In this document: positions 44,910-53,761 of the stretch, in pieces
Layout: each line of letters opens with the position of its first letter
How positions within the stretch are numbered: position 1 is the stretch's first letter
Assembly: GCF_014904755.1 (NCBI RefSeq)
Contig: NZ_JACZFQ010000056.1
Coordinates: 1-64,000 of the forward strand
Direction of reading: 5' to 3'
DNA: 64,000 nt
From: Neoluteolibacter marinus
Lineage (GTDB): Bacteria > Verrucomicrobiota > Verrucomicrobiia > Verrucomicrobiales > Akkermansiaceae
Notes under the pieces: generated by a model
Database searches by the model: none
Told to the model about the DNA's origin: nothing
Seen by the model: only the letters and a program-made list of their open reading frames with translations
Translations under genes and position numbers: made by a program

Positions 44910-44978
44910 GCGGGATTCCATCCCGCACCCGTGCCTGCGGCATCCTGCCGCAGGCCGTCCTCGGACCATCCTGGTCCG
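44910..44978. repeat. Array of three perfect hairpins, each with a TCC loop, 26-base period
   Basis: GCGGGAT-TCC-ATCCCGC (44910-44926), GCCTGCGGCA-TCC-TGCCGCAGGC (44933-44955) and CGGACCA-TCC-TGGTCCG (44962-44978). Stems are 7, 10 and 7 bp with no mismatch, spacers are 6 bases each, and the loop triplets sit at 44917, 44943 and 44969, exactly 26 bases apart. The stems differ in sequence. The array occupies the 419-base gap after the glycosidase-like gene; the remainder (44979-45277) has no gene, becomes AT-richer near 45140-45240, and includes GGGATT...AATCCC at 45154-45173. Confidence 0.8.
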
Positions 44979-45277
44979 GACCTTCTCTCATGACCCCCAA
45001 CTTCACCCGGCCGACACAAAGTGCTCATCCACCCCGAACGGAACGGCCGACCCGGCGCCCCTCTGCGCAACCCAATCCGCCCGACTTCCAAGACGAGGCA
45101 AGCGCGGTTGCTCGACGTCGGCACTCCCCCTCGAGATCTTCTTATAAAGGGATAGGGATTTTCTCGCGAATCCCGGTCGAAGATTCCTTATTATCAACTC
45201 GACCCAATTAAACTTCACCCGCTTTTTCTCCTCAATTGTCTTGTCATTGATCTCCGGATCCCGCTTACAGGGGATGT

Positions 45278-46381
45278 ATGTTTGTTATTACGAACCGGGA
45301 AGTCAGTGATGGTGGAAAGGGAATTGCCCAGGTGGGTGACCGGGTGAATTCGAAGGGTCCCAACGAGCTCAGGATGCTCGAGGTGAACAAGGCGGGCAGG
45401 GGTTGGAGCGTCAAGGTCATCCCGGACAAGCTCGAGGGGACTTACGCCAAGGAGACCGAGACGCTCAAAAAGAAATACAAGCTCGGGCACTGCGTCCTCG
45501 ATGAGTTCTGCGAGTACACGAGCGAATACGTCGCTTTGAAGACCTTCGACAGCATCCGCAAGAACAAGCGGAATTTCCTGTTGTTCGTGCATGGCTTCAA
45601 CAACGACCTCAAAGCCGTCCTCGATCGCGCCCACCAGTTGGAACAGGACTACCAGGTCGAGGTGATCCCCTTCAGCTGGCCTGCCAACGGAGGCGGCGTC
45701 CGGGGAGTGGTGAGCTACAAGAGCGACAAGCGCGACGCGAGAACTTCCATTGGTGCATTGGACCGGGTTCTCGAGATTCTCTGGAGATATCTCGACGCTC
45801 TCAACGAAAAGAACCGCCAGGCGGTCGAGAAGGCGATCGAGGATTCCAAGCAGTTGCAAATGAACAAGGAAGAGCGGGACGAGTTCATTGCGAGAACCAT
45901 GGAAATGGCCTGCCCCGTCAGCGTCAACGTGCTGTTCCACAGCATGGGCAACTACCTTTTCAAGAATCTCCTCCTCTCGCCGATCTTCCACGCCCGGGCC
46001 ACCCTTTTCGACAACGTGGTCATGGCGGCGGCGGACGTGAACAACGAAGGTCACGCGGAGTGGGTCGAAAAGATCCAGGCGCGCAACCGGATCTACATCA
46101 CCATCAACGAGGACGACTACGCCCTCCGCGCCGCGAGAATCAAATCGGGCGAGGAGCAGGTGGCCCGTCTCGGCCACTACCCCTACAACCTGACCGCGAA
46201 GAACGCCGTCTATGTCAACTTCTCCAATGCGAAGGGGGTGGGTGAATCCCACAGCTACTTCGAAAGCAAGGTGATCACGACAAACGTCCGTGCAGGGCGG
46301 TTCTTCAAACTCGCCCTGCAGGGTCGGGTCGCGGAGAAGGGACTGAAATACGATCCGTCGCAGGGCTACTACCAAGTTTAG
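45278..46381 (+). CDS. DUF900-type alpha/beta hydrolase
   Basis: 367 residues with no signal peptide. The core is a DUF900-like serine hydrolase: oxyanion strand FLLFVHGFNNDLKAV (about 101-115), FSWPANGG, nucleophile Ser222 in NVLFHSMGNYLFKN (elbow H-S-M-G rather than G-x-S-x-G), Asp253 in MAAADVNNEGH, a NEDDYALRAARIKSGEEQVA block, and His325 in GVGESHSYF. All triad members are present. An N-terminal 90-residue lead (FVITNREVSDGGKGIAQVGD) is also usual for the family. Substrate unknown (lipid or peptide esters are possible). It is followed after 67 bases by the large membrane protein gene on the same strand, probably as one operon. Confidence 0.85.
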   Translation: MFVITNREVSDGGKGIAQVGDRVNSKGPNELRMLEVNKAGRGWSVKVIPDKLEGTYAKETETLKKKYKLGHCVLDEFCEYTSEYVALKTFDSIRKNKRNFLLFVHGFNNDLKAVLDRAHQLEQDYQVEVIPFSWPANGGGVRGVVSYKSDKRDARTSIGALDRVLEILWRYLDALNEKNRQAVEKAIEDSKQLQMNKEERDEFIARTMEMACPVSVNVLFHSMGNYLFKNLLLSPIFHARATLFDNVVMAAADVNNEGHAEWVEKIQARNRIYITINEDDYALRAARIKSGEEQVARLGHYPYNLTAKNAVYVNFSNAKGVGESHSYFESKVITTNVRAGRFFKLALQGRVAEKGLKYDPSQGYYQV

Positions 46382-46448
46382 ACGCTCCCCGCATCCCTTG
46401 CCGCATCCGACCTGAAATTCCGGTTTACCGCCCCCTCCCCCAAAGACC

Positions 46449-49400
46449 ATGGACGACAGTTTCAATCGGGTACTTGTCTTCGGCTCGCAGATCCTCGCGG
46501 TGTTCCTGGTGGTGGTCGGCGCCGTGCTCCAGCAATCGGAGCTGCGCAGTTCCAGGCCGCCGGGCGCTTCGAAACGGATTTCCCACGACCCCCTCACCGG
46601 AGACCGCTACGCGCGCCTCTGGGAGGACCCTTTGGAAGGTCTGCAAAACTTCCGTTCCCGCGAAACCGAGTCGTCTTTGCAAGGAGTCGCCCAGGGTTCG
46701 ACGGAAACAAACGTGGCTCCCACGCTCAATCCGGGAAGCCGGAAGGTCGGAACGGACGACCGGATCCTGTGGAACCTGATCGACGCGAGCCCTTCTCCCG
46801 AAGCGACGGAACTTCGGCTTCGCGCCCGATACGCCTTGGTTTCCGCGCTGATGATGAGCGGATACAAGCCCATGCAGGACGGCATCCTCGAGGCGGTCGA
46901 GGCGCCATCGGGATGGCGGAAATCCGGGGAGGTTGCGAAGGAAGGTAGCCCGACGCAACGCTCCGTGATCGCCTATCTCGAGCGATTCGAATTGCGGAGC
47001 CATCTCAGGGCCGAAGACGACGGCACCCCCGGAAGGGTCATCTGGGTCTATTGGCACCCCGAAGGTCTCTCCATCAAGAGCGAGAACGGCAAGTCGGTCA
47101 CCTACGACCGGCACTGGAAGGTCCGTCAGCTATTGTCCAAAGCGTGGGAGGAAGTCGCCGTTGAGGGCTCTTCCGATGAGGCGGTCCCGGCAACCTCCGG
47201 GGAGACCGCGGGAAACGCAGCCGAGCCCGCCGAAGGGAACGTGGAGCCACCGCCCGGAGAAACCGATGCGCCTACCTCACGAATTTTGGAACTTGGCAAA
47301 AACCTCACGAAGCCCCGGTTCAATCCCAAGGCTAACATCCACGTCCTTCAGTATGGAAGCAGCACCAGCCTGAAGGCGTTCATGGACAAACGCCCGACCG
47401 GGGAGGATCTGGAAAAGACGCACTTCGTTCGCGCGACGATTCCGAACGAATACCTCGGTGAGAACACCGACGGGCTCAAGCGCCCGGTCTTGGAGGACCA
47501 CAAATTGGTCCTCCGGTTGATCGACGAGCTGGCTGCGAGGATCCCCTCGCTGGCGGACACGGCCCCGGTCGGAGGAAGTCCGCCGGACGGCGACAAGGCG
47601 ACCGACCCGGCGCCCCGCATCGTCATCATCTCGGAGTCCGATGGCGACTATGGCGACAATCTGAAGAGGCTTTTCACCACCAACTCCGGCTCCCGGCTGA
47701 GCGTCGAAACCTATGGATATCTGAGAGGTCTCGACGGACTTGCAAGCGAGGCATCCCAAGCGAACCAGGGGGGCAGCGGCAAAGACAAGGCCGCCGTGGG
47801 CTCCGGCAAATCGAACGGAGGCACTGCCGAGCGCAGTTGGGGAACGAGCCAGTATGACTACCTTCGCCGCCTCGCCTCCCAGCTCCGGACGGACCCGGCC
47901 GCGGAGGGTGGGCCTCCGGTGGCGGTCGGGGTTCTCGGCACGGACATCTATGACAAGCTGCTCGTCCTGCAGGCTCTTCGTTCGGAGCTCCCCGACTCCA
48001 TCTTCTTCACCACCGACCTCGACAGCCTGTATCTGAGCCGGGAACACCTGCCGTTCACCCGCAACCTGATCATCGCCTCGGGCGAAGGACTCGACTACCG
48101 GCCCGACCCGCAATCGAAAGCCCCCGGCAAACCTTCCGGGAACCTGAGGGACGGCGTAGCCCATGTCCGGATTCCTCCGATGCGCGACAGCTACCAGACC
48201 GCCCTCGTGCGCGCGGTCTGGAACATCGTGCACGATCCAGAATCCACGGTTCCAGCCAGTGAAGAGGCGCTCTTGTGGGAAGTGGGCAGCGGGACATTCG
48301 TTCCCCTGCCGAAGGTCGATGTCTCCGGTCAGACGGTTCAGCGAACCTTCGGCTCGTTCCTTCTCGCAAGCTTGGGTCCTCCGATTTCGAACCTCTTCAT
48401 CTTCCTCTTCGGACTGATCAATGCCGCCCGGATCTTCCTCGCTCTCGCCGTTCTTCACGGACACGAGACCTCTAACGTCCATCGGACGGTTCCCATCGCG
48501 TTCCGCTGCACGGGCATCGCGATTCATCTCTTCCTGATCACCTTTCCGATCGCACTGGTGCTTTACCTTTCCCAGGGGTTCGGAGTCGGCCAGGCCTACA
48601 CCTGGGGGCTTGCCGTCGCCATTCTCGTACCCCTCTTGATCCGCTTCCGATCGAGGATATGGAACTTCCTCCTCGGGGAGAAGCGGGAGCGAAAGGCATC
48701 TTCACCCGAACAAAACAAGAGCGGTCCCCCACCCCTCCCGACGGGACTTGCCTGGTGGCTGTTCTGGGGTGAAGTGGCGGTCGCGGCTCTCTGCACCGTG
48801 GGCCTCGGACTCGCGGTAACGGGATCCCTGATCGGAGGCAACTCGGGAACTTCCGCGCCGGCCATGCTCGCCGGGGAACCCCTGAGCCCGGTTCTGGGAG
48901 TGGGGATCTGGCCGAGCATCCTGATCCGGGTGCTCGCGTTTGGAATCGGGTTGGCCCTCCTTTACAAGACGATGAAGAAATTCGTCGGTATGTGCACGCT
49001 CGCCCGATCGGAATTCATGACCGCCGAGAAGCTGTTTGCCGGCAATACCTCCGTCCTCTCCCGGATCCGCGCAAGGATCGAAAGAACGCTCGACCCCACG
49101 TCCCGCTTTTGGCCGGTGATCGTCTCCTCGATCGTCTACTTCTTCGCATCACTCGTCCTCTTCAGGATATGGCCTTCCTACGTTCCGGGCCGCGGGGGGA
49201 TCAGTTTCGCCGCGGAGAAAATCACCCTGAGCCTAGGCGTCGGACTTTACATCATCCACCTCTGGTACTGCGTCACACTTCACGTGTCGTCCTATCGCAC
49301 CATCGGCCGCATCGGCAGGAAGCTCAGGAAGCAGACTCCTCTGCTCGTTTCGGAATTCCGCTCGCTTCTCCATGAGGAGGCCCAGGCCATCCATTCGACG

Positions 49401-49964
49401 GAGAAACCCTCGCCCCCGAACCTGGCGAAACTGCCTTCGACGGTCAGGCTCAAGGAAGTTCTCGAAGGGGCCAAGGGGCTCTCGTCCGGCGTCAGAATCC
49501 TCACGGAAACGGTGGGGGTCACCCTCCTTTATCCGCTTGCCATTCTGACCCTGCTCCTGATTTCGAGGCTGCGGATTTTCGATGACTGGAACATGATGCC
49601 CAGCCTGTTGATCACCTTTCTTTTCGGGGCGCTGATCCTTCTTCTGTCATCCGTCCTGCTCCTCACCGTGAGTCGTGATATCCGCGGCTACCTGACGTCG
49701 GCCCTGCTCGACATCGAAGCCCTCTTCAAGCGCCGGAAGGCCGAGATCGAAGCGGATGCCGAGGATGTCCCGAAGAAGAAGGTCACATTGATCGCGCAAG
49801 TCAGGCTGGAGAACACCAAGCAGGGCATCGAGCAGCTCAATTCCATCACGGAAGGAGCCTTCGCGCCTTGGTATTCCCAGCCGATCTTCATCGCGCTGAT
49901 GGTCGCGCTGGCGGTGGCGGGGACGACGAATCTCATCGAACCGATCCTGTCGCTCTTCATCTGA
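46449..49964 (+). CDS. Large membrane protein: periplasmic-binding-like domain plus about ten C-terminal TM helices
   Basis: 1171 residues. One N-terminal TM helix (about 10-28), a soluble region of about 600 residues, then helices near 643-668, 686-708, 717-733, 768-792, 818-840, 888-907, 925-945, 1022-1040, 1051-1074 and 1146-1169. In the soluble part, RIVIISESDGDYGDNLKRLF (390-409), VAVGVLGTDIYDKLLVLQAL (491-510) and DSIFFTTDLDSLYLSREHLP resemble type-1 periplasmic-binding (LivJ-like) Rossmann lobes. Linkers around 240-275 and 435-462 are Gly/Ser/Glu-rich. I do not recognise a family. With the preceding hydrolase it could be a sensor-effector pair. The stop codon falls inside a palindromic repeat (49961-). 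Confidence 0.8.
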   Translation: MDDSFNRVLVFGSQILAVFLVVVGAVLQQSELRSSRPPGASKRISHDPLTGDRYARLWEDPLEGLQNFRSRETESSLQGVAQGSTETNVAPTLNPGSRKVGTDDRILWNLIDASPSPEATELRLRARYALVSALMMSGYKPMQDGILEAVEAPSGWRKSGEVAKEGSPTQRSVIAYLERFELRSHLRAEDDGTPGRVIWVYWHPEGLSIKSENGKSVTYDRHWKVRQLLSKAWEEVAVEGSSDEAVPATSGETAGNAAEPAEGNVEPPPGETDAPTSRILELGKNLTKPRFNPKANIHVLQYGSSTSLKAFMDKRPTGEDLEKTHFVRATIPNEYLGENTDGLKRPVLEDHKLVLRLIDELAARIPSLADTAPVGGSPPDGDKATDPAPRIVIISESDGDYGDNLKRLFTTNSGSRLSVETYGYLRGLDGLASEASQANQGGSGKDKAAVGSGKSNGGTAERSWGTSQYDYLRRLASQLRTDPAAEGGPPVAVGVLGTDIYDKLLVLQALRSELPDSIFFTTDLDSLYLSREHLPFTRNLIIASGEGLDYRPDPQSKAPGKPSGNLRDGVAHVRIPPMRDSYQTALVRAVWNIVHDPESTVPASEEALLWEVGSGTFVPLPKVDVSGQTVQRTFGSFLLASLGPPISNLFIFLFGLINAARIFLALAVLHGHETSNVHRTVPIAFRCTGIAIHLFLITFPIALVLYLSQGFGVGQAYTWGLAVAILVPLLIRFRSRIWNFLLGEKRERKASSPEQNKSGPPPLPTGLAWWLFWGEVAVAALCTVGLGLAVTGSLIGGNSGTSAPAMLAGEPLSPVLGVGIWPSILIRVLAFGIGLALLYKTMKKFVGMCTLARSEFMTAEKLFAGNTSVLSRIRARIERTLDPTSRFWPVIVSSIVYFFASLVLFRIWPSYVPGRGGISFAAEKITLSLGVGLYIIHLWYCVTLHVSSYRTIGRIGRKLRKQTPLLVSEFRSLLHEEAQAIHSTEKPSPPNLAKLPSTVRLKEVLEGAKGLSSGVRILTETVGVTLLYPLAILTLLLISRLRIFDDWNMMPSLLITFLFGALILLLSSVLLLTVSRDIRGYLTSALLDIEALFKRRKAEIEADAEDVPKKKVTLIAQVRLENTKQGIEQLNSITEGAFAPWYSQPIFIALMVALAVAGTTNLIEPILSLFI

Positions 49965-49992
49965 CGGGGGTCAGTCTCTGACGGGGGTCAGT
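49961..49992. repeat. Two tandem 15-bp palindromes at the stop of the membrane protein gene
   Basis: CTGACGGGGGTCAGT occurs at 49961-49975 and again at 49978-49992. Each contains the inverted repeat CTGAC...GTCAG around GGGG. The TGA stop of the upstream gene is inside the first copy. The unit has the look of a REP-type palindrome or an insertion scar. Confidence 0.65.
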
Positions 49993-50023
49993 CCCGAAAA
50001 ACGAAGGTTCGGATCGGAGGCTG

Positions 50024-51385
50024 TTGTCGTTTGTTGGGGACTCGGGGGTGCTTGCCCTGCTGCCGATGCTGCCCGCGCTCGGCGAGGTCGCGACGCCGGC
50101 GGTGGGTCGCCGCGTCGAGAAGCTCGGCAATGGATTGACCGTGGTCACGATCCCGCGCGACCCGCTTCCGCTCACCACCTTCGCGTTGTTTCTGGGGAGG
50201 GGAAGTGCGGGCGATCCGGCCGCCCACCCGGGAGTGTAGGAGTTCGCGCTGTCGCTCGCATGGATGGGTCATGGGAGTCTCGATGAGCATGCAGTGCTGC
50301 GCGCGATCGGCGAGGTCGGAGGCGATCTTCACCGCTCCGTAGCGACCGGGTATTCGACCGTGAGCCTGTCCTGCTTTGCCAGCAAGGCGCCTGCGGCGCT
50401 GGATCTCATGATCGGGGCGCTGAAGGAACCGAGGTACGAACGGGAAGTGATCGCTCGCGAATTGAAGAACCGCGAGGCGGACATTGCGTGGGAGAAGGAC
50501 GATCCCGGGTCGCTGGCTCGCGATGCGTTCGTGCAGGCGGTTCTGGGCGAGCACCCCTACGGCCGGGCGATGCGCCGCGGAAAACCGGAGGATCTCGCCG
50601 GCATCGGTCGGGACGAGCTGGCTTCCGCCCTGGCCGCGCTGCGGCGGCCGGAGGATGCCGTGCTTTTCATCGTGGGCCCGAAAGATGACCGTCTGCTGGA
50701 GCAAGCCCGGGAGAAGTTCGGGGCCTGGAGCGCGGCGCCCGATCCGACCCCGCCGATCAAGGATCCGGTGTACCGCAAGCCGCTGTCCTTCGAGAAGGTC
50801 GAGCGTCCCGAGATGGATCAGATCCGTCTCCAGTTCGGCGCGATGGGGCCCGCGGCCGGCGTGCCCGATCGCGCGGCGCATCTCGTGTTCGCCCAGATGA
50901 TGACGTCCGGTTTCACGAGTGTGCTCACCGACGAACTTCGGGTGAAGCGGGGGCTGGTCTACGGGATCTCGTTCCATCAGGTGTGGCTGGATCACCCGTC
51001 GCCGTTTTCGCTCTCGACCTCCACCCGCGCCGAGAAGGCGGAGGAGGTGCTTCAGGTGTGTTTCGACAAGCTGCGCGAGGTGCGGGCCGGCAAGGTCGAA
51101 GACGAGCGGCTCACGGCGGCCCGCAACACCCTGCAGGTGGGGATCGCGGAGGCGACCGACACCGGGTTCGGCCTGGCCGAGGCCGAGTATCTCGGATACC
51201 GGCGGAACGGGGACTTCGATGCGTGGCGGAAGCTGCACGAGGAGATCCGCGAGGTGTCGGCGGAGTCGGTGGTGGCCGCGGCGCAGCACTACGATCCTGC
51301 CGGCTTCAAGGTCATCCTGGTGGGGGAGAAGGCGAAGCTCGAGGCCTTCGACCCTGCCCAGCTGGAGGAGTCCCTGCGGCGGTAG
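50024..51385 (+). pseudogene. Decayed M16 (pitrilysin-like) peptidase gene with internal stop
   Basis: One continuous reading frame of M16-like sequence interrupted by TAG at 50237-50239, between AHPGV and EFALSLAWMG. Upstream: VGRRVEKLGNGLTVVTIPRD, PLPLTTFALFLGRGSAGDPA, typical of the first strands. Downstream: ATGYSTVSLSCFASKAPAAL, REVIARELKNREADI, HPYGRAMRRGKPEDLAGIGR, LTDELRVKRGLVYGISFHQV, matching the C-terminal half. The HxxEH zinc motif is absent where expected. The 5' end is also abnormal: the only start is TTG at 50024, the signal-like segment is shortened, and a palindrome pair lies just upstream. Either a pseudogene, or the second half is made from an internal start (Met 50264). 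Confidence 0.75.
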
Positions 51386-51387
51386 AA

Positions 51388-51570
51388 CCGGGTGCCTATT
51401 CAAAGGGTTCGGGTCAATATGCCGGGCGGGTCAAAATGCGGTCAAAAAAATGCGGTCAAAATGCCTGTCCCTTTTTGGTCCCTTGTAGGCCCGGGCGCCT
51501 CTTCAAAGGGTTCGCGTCAAAAGGCCCGCGTCAAAACGTCAAAATGCCTGTCCCTTTTTGCGGACCCTTG
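51388..51570. repeat. Tandem repeat, 103-base period, each unit ending in GCCTGTCCCTTTTTG
   Basis: Unit A (51388-51490) and unit B (51491-51570) both begin CCGGG(T/C)GCCT(A/C)TTCAAAGGG, continue with GTCAA-rich sequence and end in AAAATGCCTGTCCCTTTTTG followed by a GGACCCTTG or GGTCCCTTG ending. Unit A has extra GTCAAAATGCG-type sub-repeats. The same terminal motif recurs at 52805 and 53764. Confidence 0.75.
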
Positions 51571-51786
51571 ATGCGCCCCTCGTGGGTCCGGACCGGATGG
51601 GGGTCGGAATCAAGTGGGAGGGCGGGCCAGCCCGACGCGATCGGCCTTGGTCGCAGCTCCGGCCGGGAGCTCGCCAATCCCTCGGTGACGATTTCGGGAG
51701 ATTTTTGAAACCGCGGCAGCCAGACCGCGAATCGGGGGCAAGGAGCGATGGCTTCGCTCCACGAAACCAACGAACCCCATCCAAGC

Positions 51787-52794
51787 ATGAAATTCAGCGA
51801 TTCCTTCCCGTCTTCCCTTCCTTTCCTCGGAGCAGTCCTGCTGGCAGGAAGCTCCGTGGGTCAAGCCAATGTCGATATTGGCCTTTCCGAGGATCAAGAC
51901 CCGACCGACAAAGTGGCCGGGGTCATCCTGGACTTGGCCCACGCGGGCGGTAGCCCTGCTTCATGGTATGAGTATGAGGTGCTGGAGCCCATCTTGACCG
52001 AGATGACGGCCGACCTTCTGACAGCACTGGCGGCCGACGCAGCGGAACGAGGCGGCGACTACAATGGAGATGGAACAGTTGACGTCAGCGACTACCTGAT
52101 CTGGCAGGGGGCCTCCGGCACGACCGCCGACGGCGATGTCGATGGCCGCGATTACTTGAATTGGCAGAGGCCCCCCGGGACGACCGCCGAGGGAGATGTC
52201 GAAGGCCGCGACTTCCTGATCTGGCAGGACAAATCCGGCACGACCACCGCCGGCGATGTCGATGGCCGCGACTTCCTGATTTGGCGGGACGAATTCGGCA
52301 CGGCGGCCGAGGGAGATGTCGACGGCCGCGACTTCGTGATCTGGCGGGACAAATCCGGCACGGCCGCCGACGGAGACGTCGACAGCCGTGACTACCTGAT
52401 CTGGCAGAGGTCCCCCGGCATGACCGCCGAAGGTGATGTCGATGCCGCGGACTACCTGGTCTGGCGCGACAGTCTGGTCGAGTCGGCTCTTCAAACCGTC
52501 TGGGCCATCGATCCCGGGGATCTCAGCATTTGGCAAACGAACTTCGGGAACACCGCCGAATACGCGGATTGGCGGAAATGCTTCGGAGAGATCGCCTTTT
52601 GGAGCGATGACTTCGAGGGTGTCCGGGAATGGCAACTCGCGGCGGAAATCCCGGCGGTGCTGCTGAGCGAACTTCAAGAGGCCCGGATCTCCGGAACCAG
52701 CAGGGTATTCGGCCCCGCGACCCTCGAACTCGCGACGCGGCCCGGAGTTTGCGAGGCTCTTCTGTTGGAACTTGCCGCGGCGGTGCGAAAGTAA
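51787..52794 (+). CDS. Exported protein with tandem dockerin-like 20-residue repeats
   Basis: 335 residues. MKFSDSFPSSLPFLGAVLLA, GSSVGQA is a signal peptide. After a helical segment (about 25-92), GGDYNGDGTVDVSDYLIWQ is a full dockerin-type calcium loop (D-x-N-x-D-G-x-V-x-x-x-D). It is followed by about six copies of a 20-residue half unit of the form GDVDGRDYLIW(Q/R)-x-x-x-G-T-(T/A)-(A/T)-(A/E), each encoded by exactly 60 bases. The C-terminal 110 residues (WAIDPGDLSIWQTNFGNTAE) return to dockerin-like spacing, then become helical. Such repeats probably bind calcium or mediate protein-protein contact. Flanked on both sides by the GCCTGTCCCTT repeats. Confidence 0.75.
   Translation: MKFSDSFPSSLPFLGAVLLAGSSVGQANVDIGLSEDQDPTDKVAGVILDLAHAGGSPASWYEYEVLEPILTEMTADLLTALAADAAERGGDYNGDGTVDVSDYLIWQGASGTTADGDVDGRDYLNWQRPPGTTAEGDVEGRDFLIWQDKSGTTTAGDVDGRDFLIWRDEFGTAAEGDVDGRDFVIWRDKSGTAADGDVDSRDYLIWQRSPGMTAEGDVDAADYLVWRDSLVESALQTVWAIDPGDLSIWQTNFGNTAEYADWRKCFGEIAFWSDDFEGVREWQLAAEIPAVLLSELQEARISGTSRVFGPATLELATRPGVCEALLLELAAAVRK
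52081..52472 (+). repeat. Six in-frame 60-bp tandem repeats
   Basis: Six consecutive 60-base units (52081, 52141, 52201, 52261, 52321, 52381) and a partial seventh. Each has the same frame and encodes one G-D-V-(D/E)-x-R-D-(Y/F)-L-I-W-type unit. Conserved nucleotide blocks are GGCCGCGAC, CTGATCTGGC, CCGGCACG and CCGCCGA. Unit divergence is mostly at the second block (gag/aaatc/gaatt), so the array has probably expanded recently. Confidence 0.9.
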
Positions 52795-52804
52795 GGCCAC
52801 GCCG

Positions 52805-52833
52805 AAATGCCTGTCCCTTCATGCGGTCCCTTG
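52805..52833. repeat. Dispersed GCCTGTCCCTT-type repeat, copy
   Basis: AAATGCCTGTCCCTTCATGCG followed by GTCCCTTG lies just after the stop of the dockerin-like gene. Same core as the ends of the 51388-51570 tandem units. Confidence 0.7.
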
Positions 52834-53007
52834 ATTCGCCACGGAAATGATCGGTTTCCGCCTGCGGGCACCACAGGGTCCTCTCCACGGGGCGGTTGGC
52901 GGAGTGATCCTCCCAAGCGTGTCGGGGGAAGCCGGTCGATTGAAGTTGATGGATCGACCCCCTGCCGGACATCCTGCTTCAAGCTTCACAAGGAAAGCTC
53001 CGCTTGG

Positions 53008-53742
53008 ATGCACGTTGACCGGAACACGACCCGATGGGGATTGGCGGCACTCGCAGGAGTGATCCTTTCGATGGTGTGGGTCATGCGAAGCGGTGACCGT
53101 GGTGGGAATGATGGCCCCGGAAGTGGCTCGAGGCGGAGCGAAGGTGACGCCCGGGCGGGCGATCCGGGCGGTGGGCTGGCTGACGAAGGGAGCAGGAGGC
53201 GGGGCGACCGCCGCGAGCCCGGAGCGGTGCCGGCAATCGATCTATCCGGAAGCGAGGCAACGCGGGCGTTCGCGATCTACGATGAATCCAGGAGGTTCCT
53301 CAAGGACCTGGAATCGGAGAGAGCGGAAGTGTTCGCGCAGTGGGAAGATGCCGACGGCAACTCGTCGAGCACCCTGCTTCTGGAGCGCCCGACCCCGGAC
53401 GAGCTGGACCAGATCTTCGGGGACTGCCTGGAATCGATGCCGGCGGAAGACCGGATTTTCGTGGAGAAGACCGGGCTCTCGACCCAACTCAGGAAGGAGA
53501 TCGCGGACTTCTTCGGCTATGGGGAGAACTACCGCTACGTCACGTTTCTCCTTGCCGGTGACGGCTCGGCAACCCTTCCCACCGTGTTGATCCTTGAGTC
53601 GGACAAGCTCTACGACCGCAACGATACGTCGCAGGGTAGGATGGACATCCCGATGGATGAACTGCGCTTGAGGGAGTTCGCGGACCTCAAGGTGGGGGAT
53701 CCGAAGCTCGAGCGCTACGGCAGACTCTTTTCGATCAAGTGA
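53008..53742 (+). CDS. Single-TM membrane protein of unknown function
   Basis: 244 residues from Met at 53008. Residues about 10-27 (WGLAALAGVILSMVWVMRS) form one TM helix after a short basic N-terminus. A Gly/Arg/Ser/Asp-rich linker follows (about 30-75, low complexity), then an acidic, helical C-terminal domain: LERPTPDELDQIFGDCLESM, GLSTQLRKEIADFFGYGENY, RYVTFLLAGDGSATLPTVLI, DIPMDELRLREFADLKV. No family recognised. Topology suggests the domain is extracytoplasmic. It lies between repeats at 52805 and 53762. An upstream in-frame Met (52807) is inside the dispersed repeat and rejected. Confidence 0.65.
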   Translation: MHVDRNTTRWGLAALAGVILSMVWVMRSGDRGGNDGPGSGSRRSEGDARAGDPGGGLADEGSRRRGDRREPGAVPAIDLSGSEATRAFAIYDESRRFLKDLESERAEVFAQWEDADGNSSSTLLLERPTPDELDQIFGDCLESMPAEDRIFVEKTGLSTQLRKEIADFFGYGENYRYVTFLLAGDGSATLPTVLILESDKLYDRNDTSQGRMDIPMDELRLREFADLKVGDPKLERYGRLFSIK

Positions 53743-53761
53743 GCGACGGACCCCGGCAAGA

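Noticed and set aside
52081-52472. CRISPR-like 60-bp periodicity
   Set aside because: The repeats are in frame throughout a secreted protein and no spacer alternates with them.
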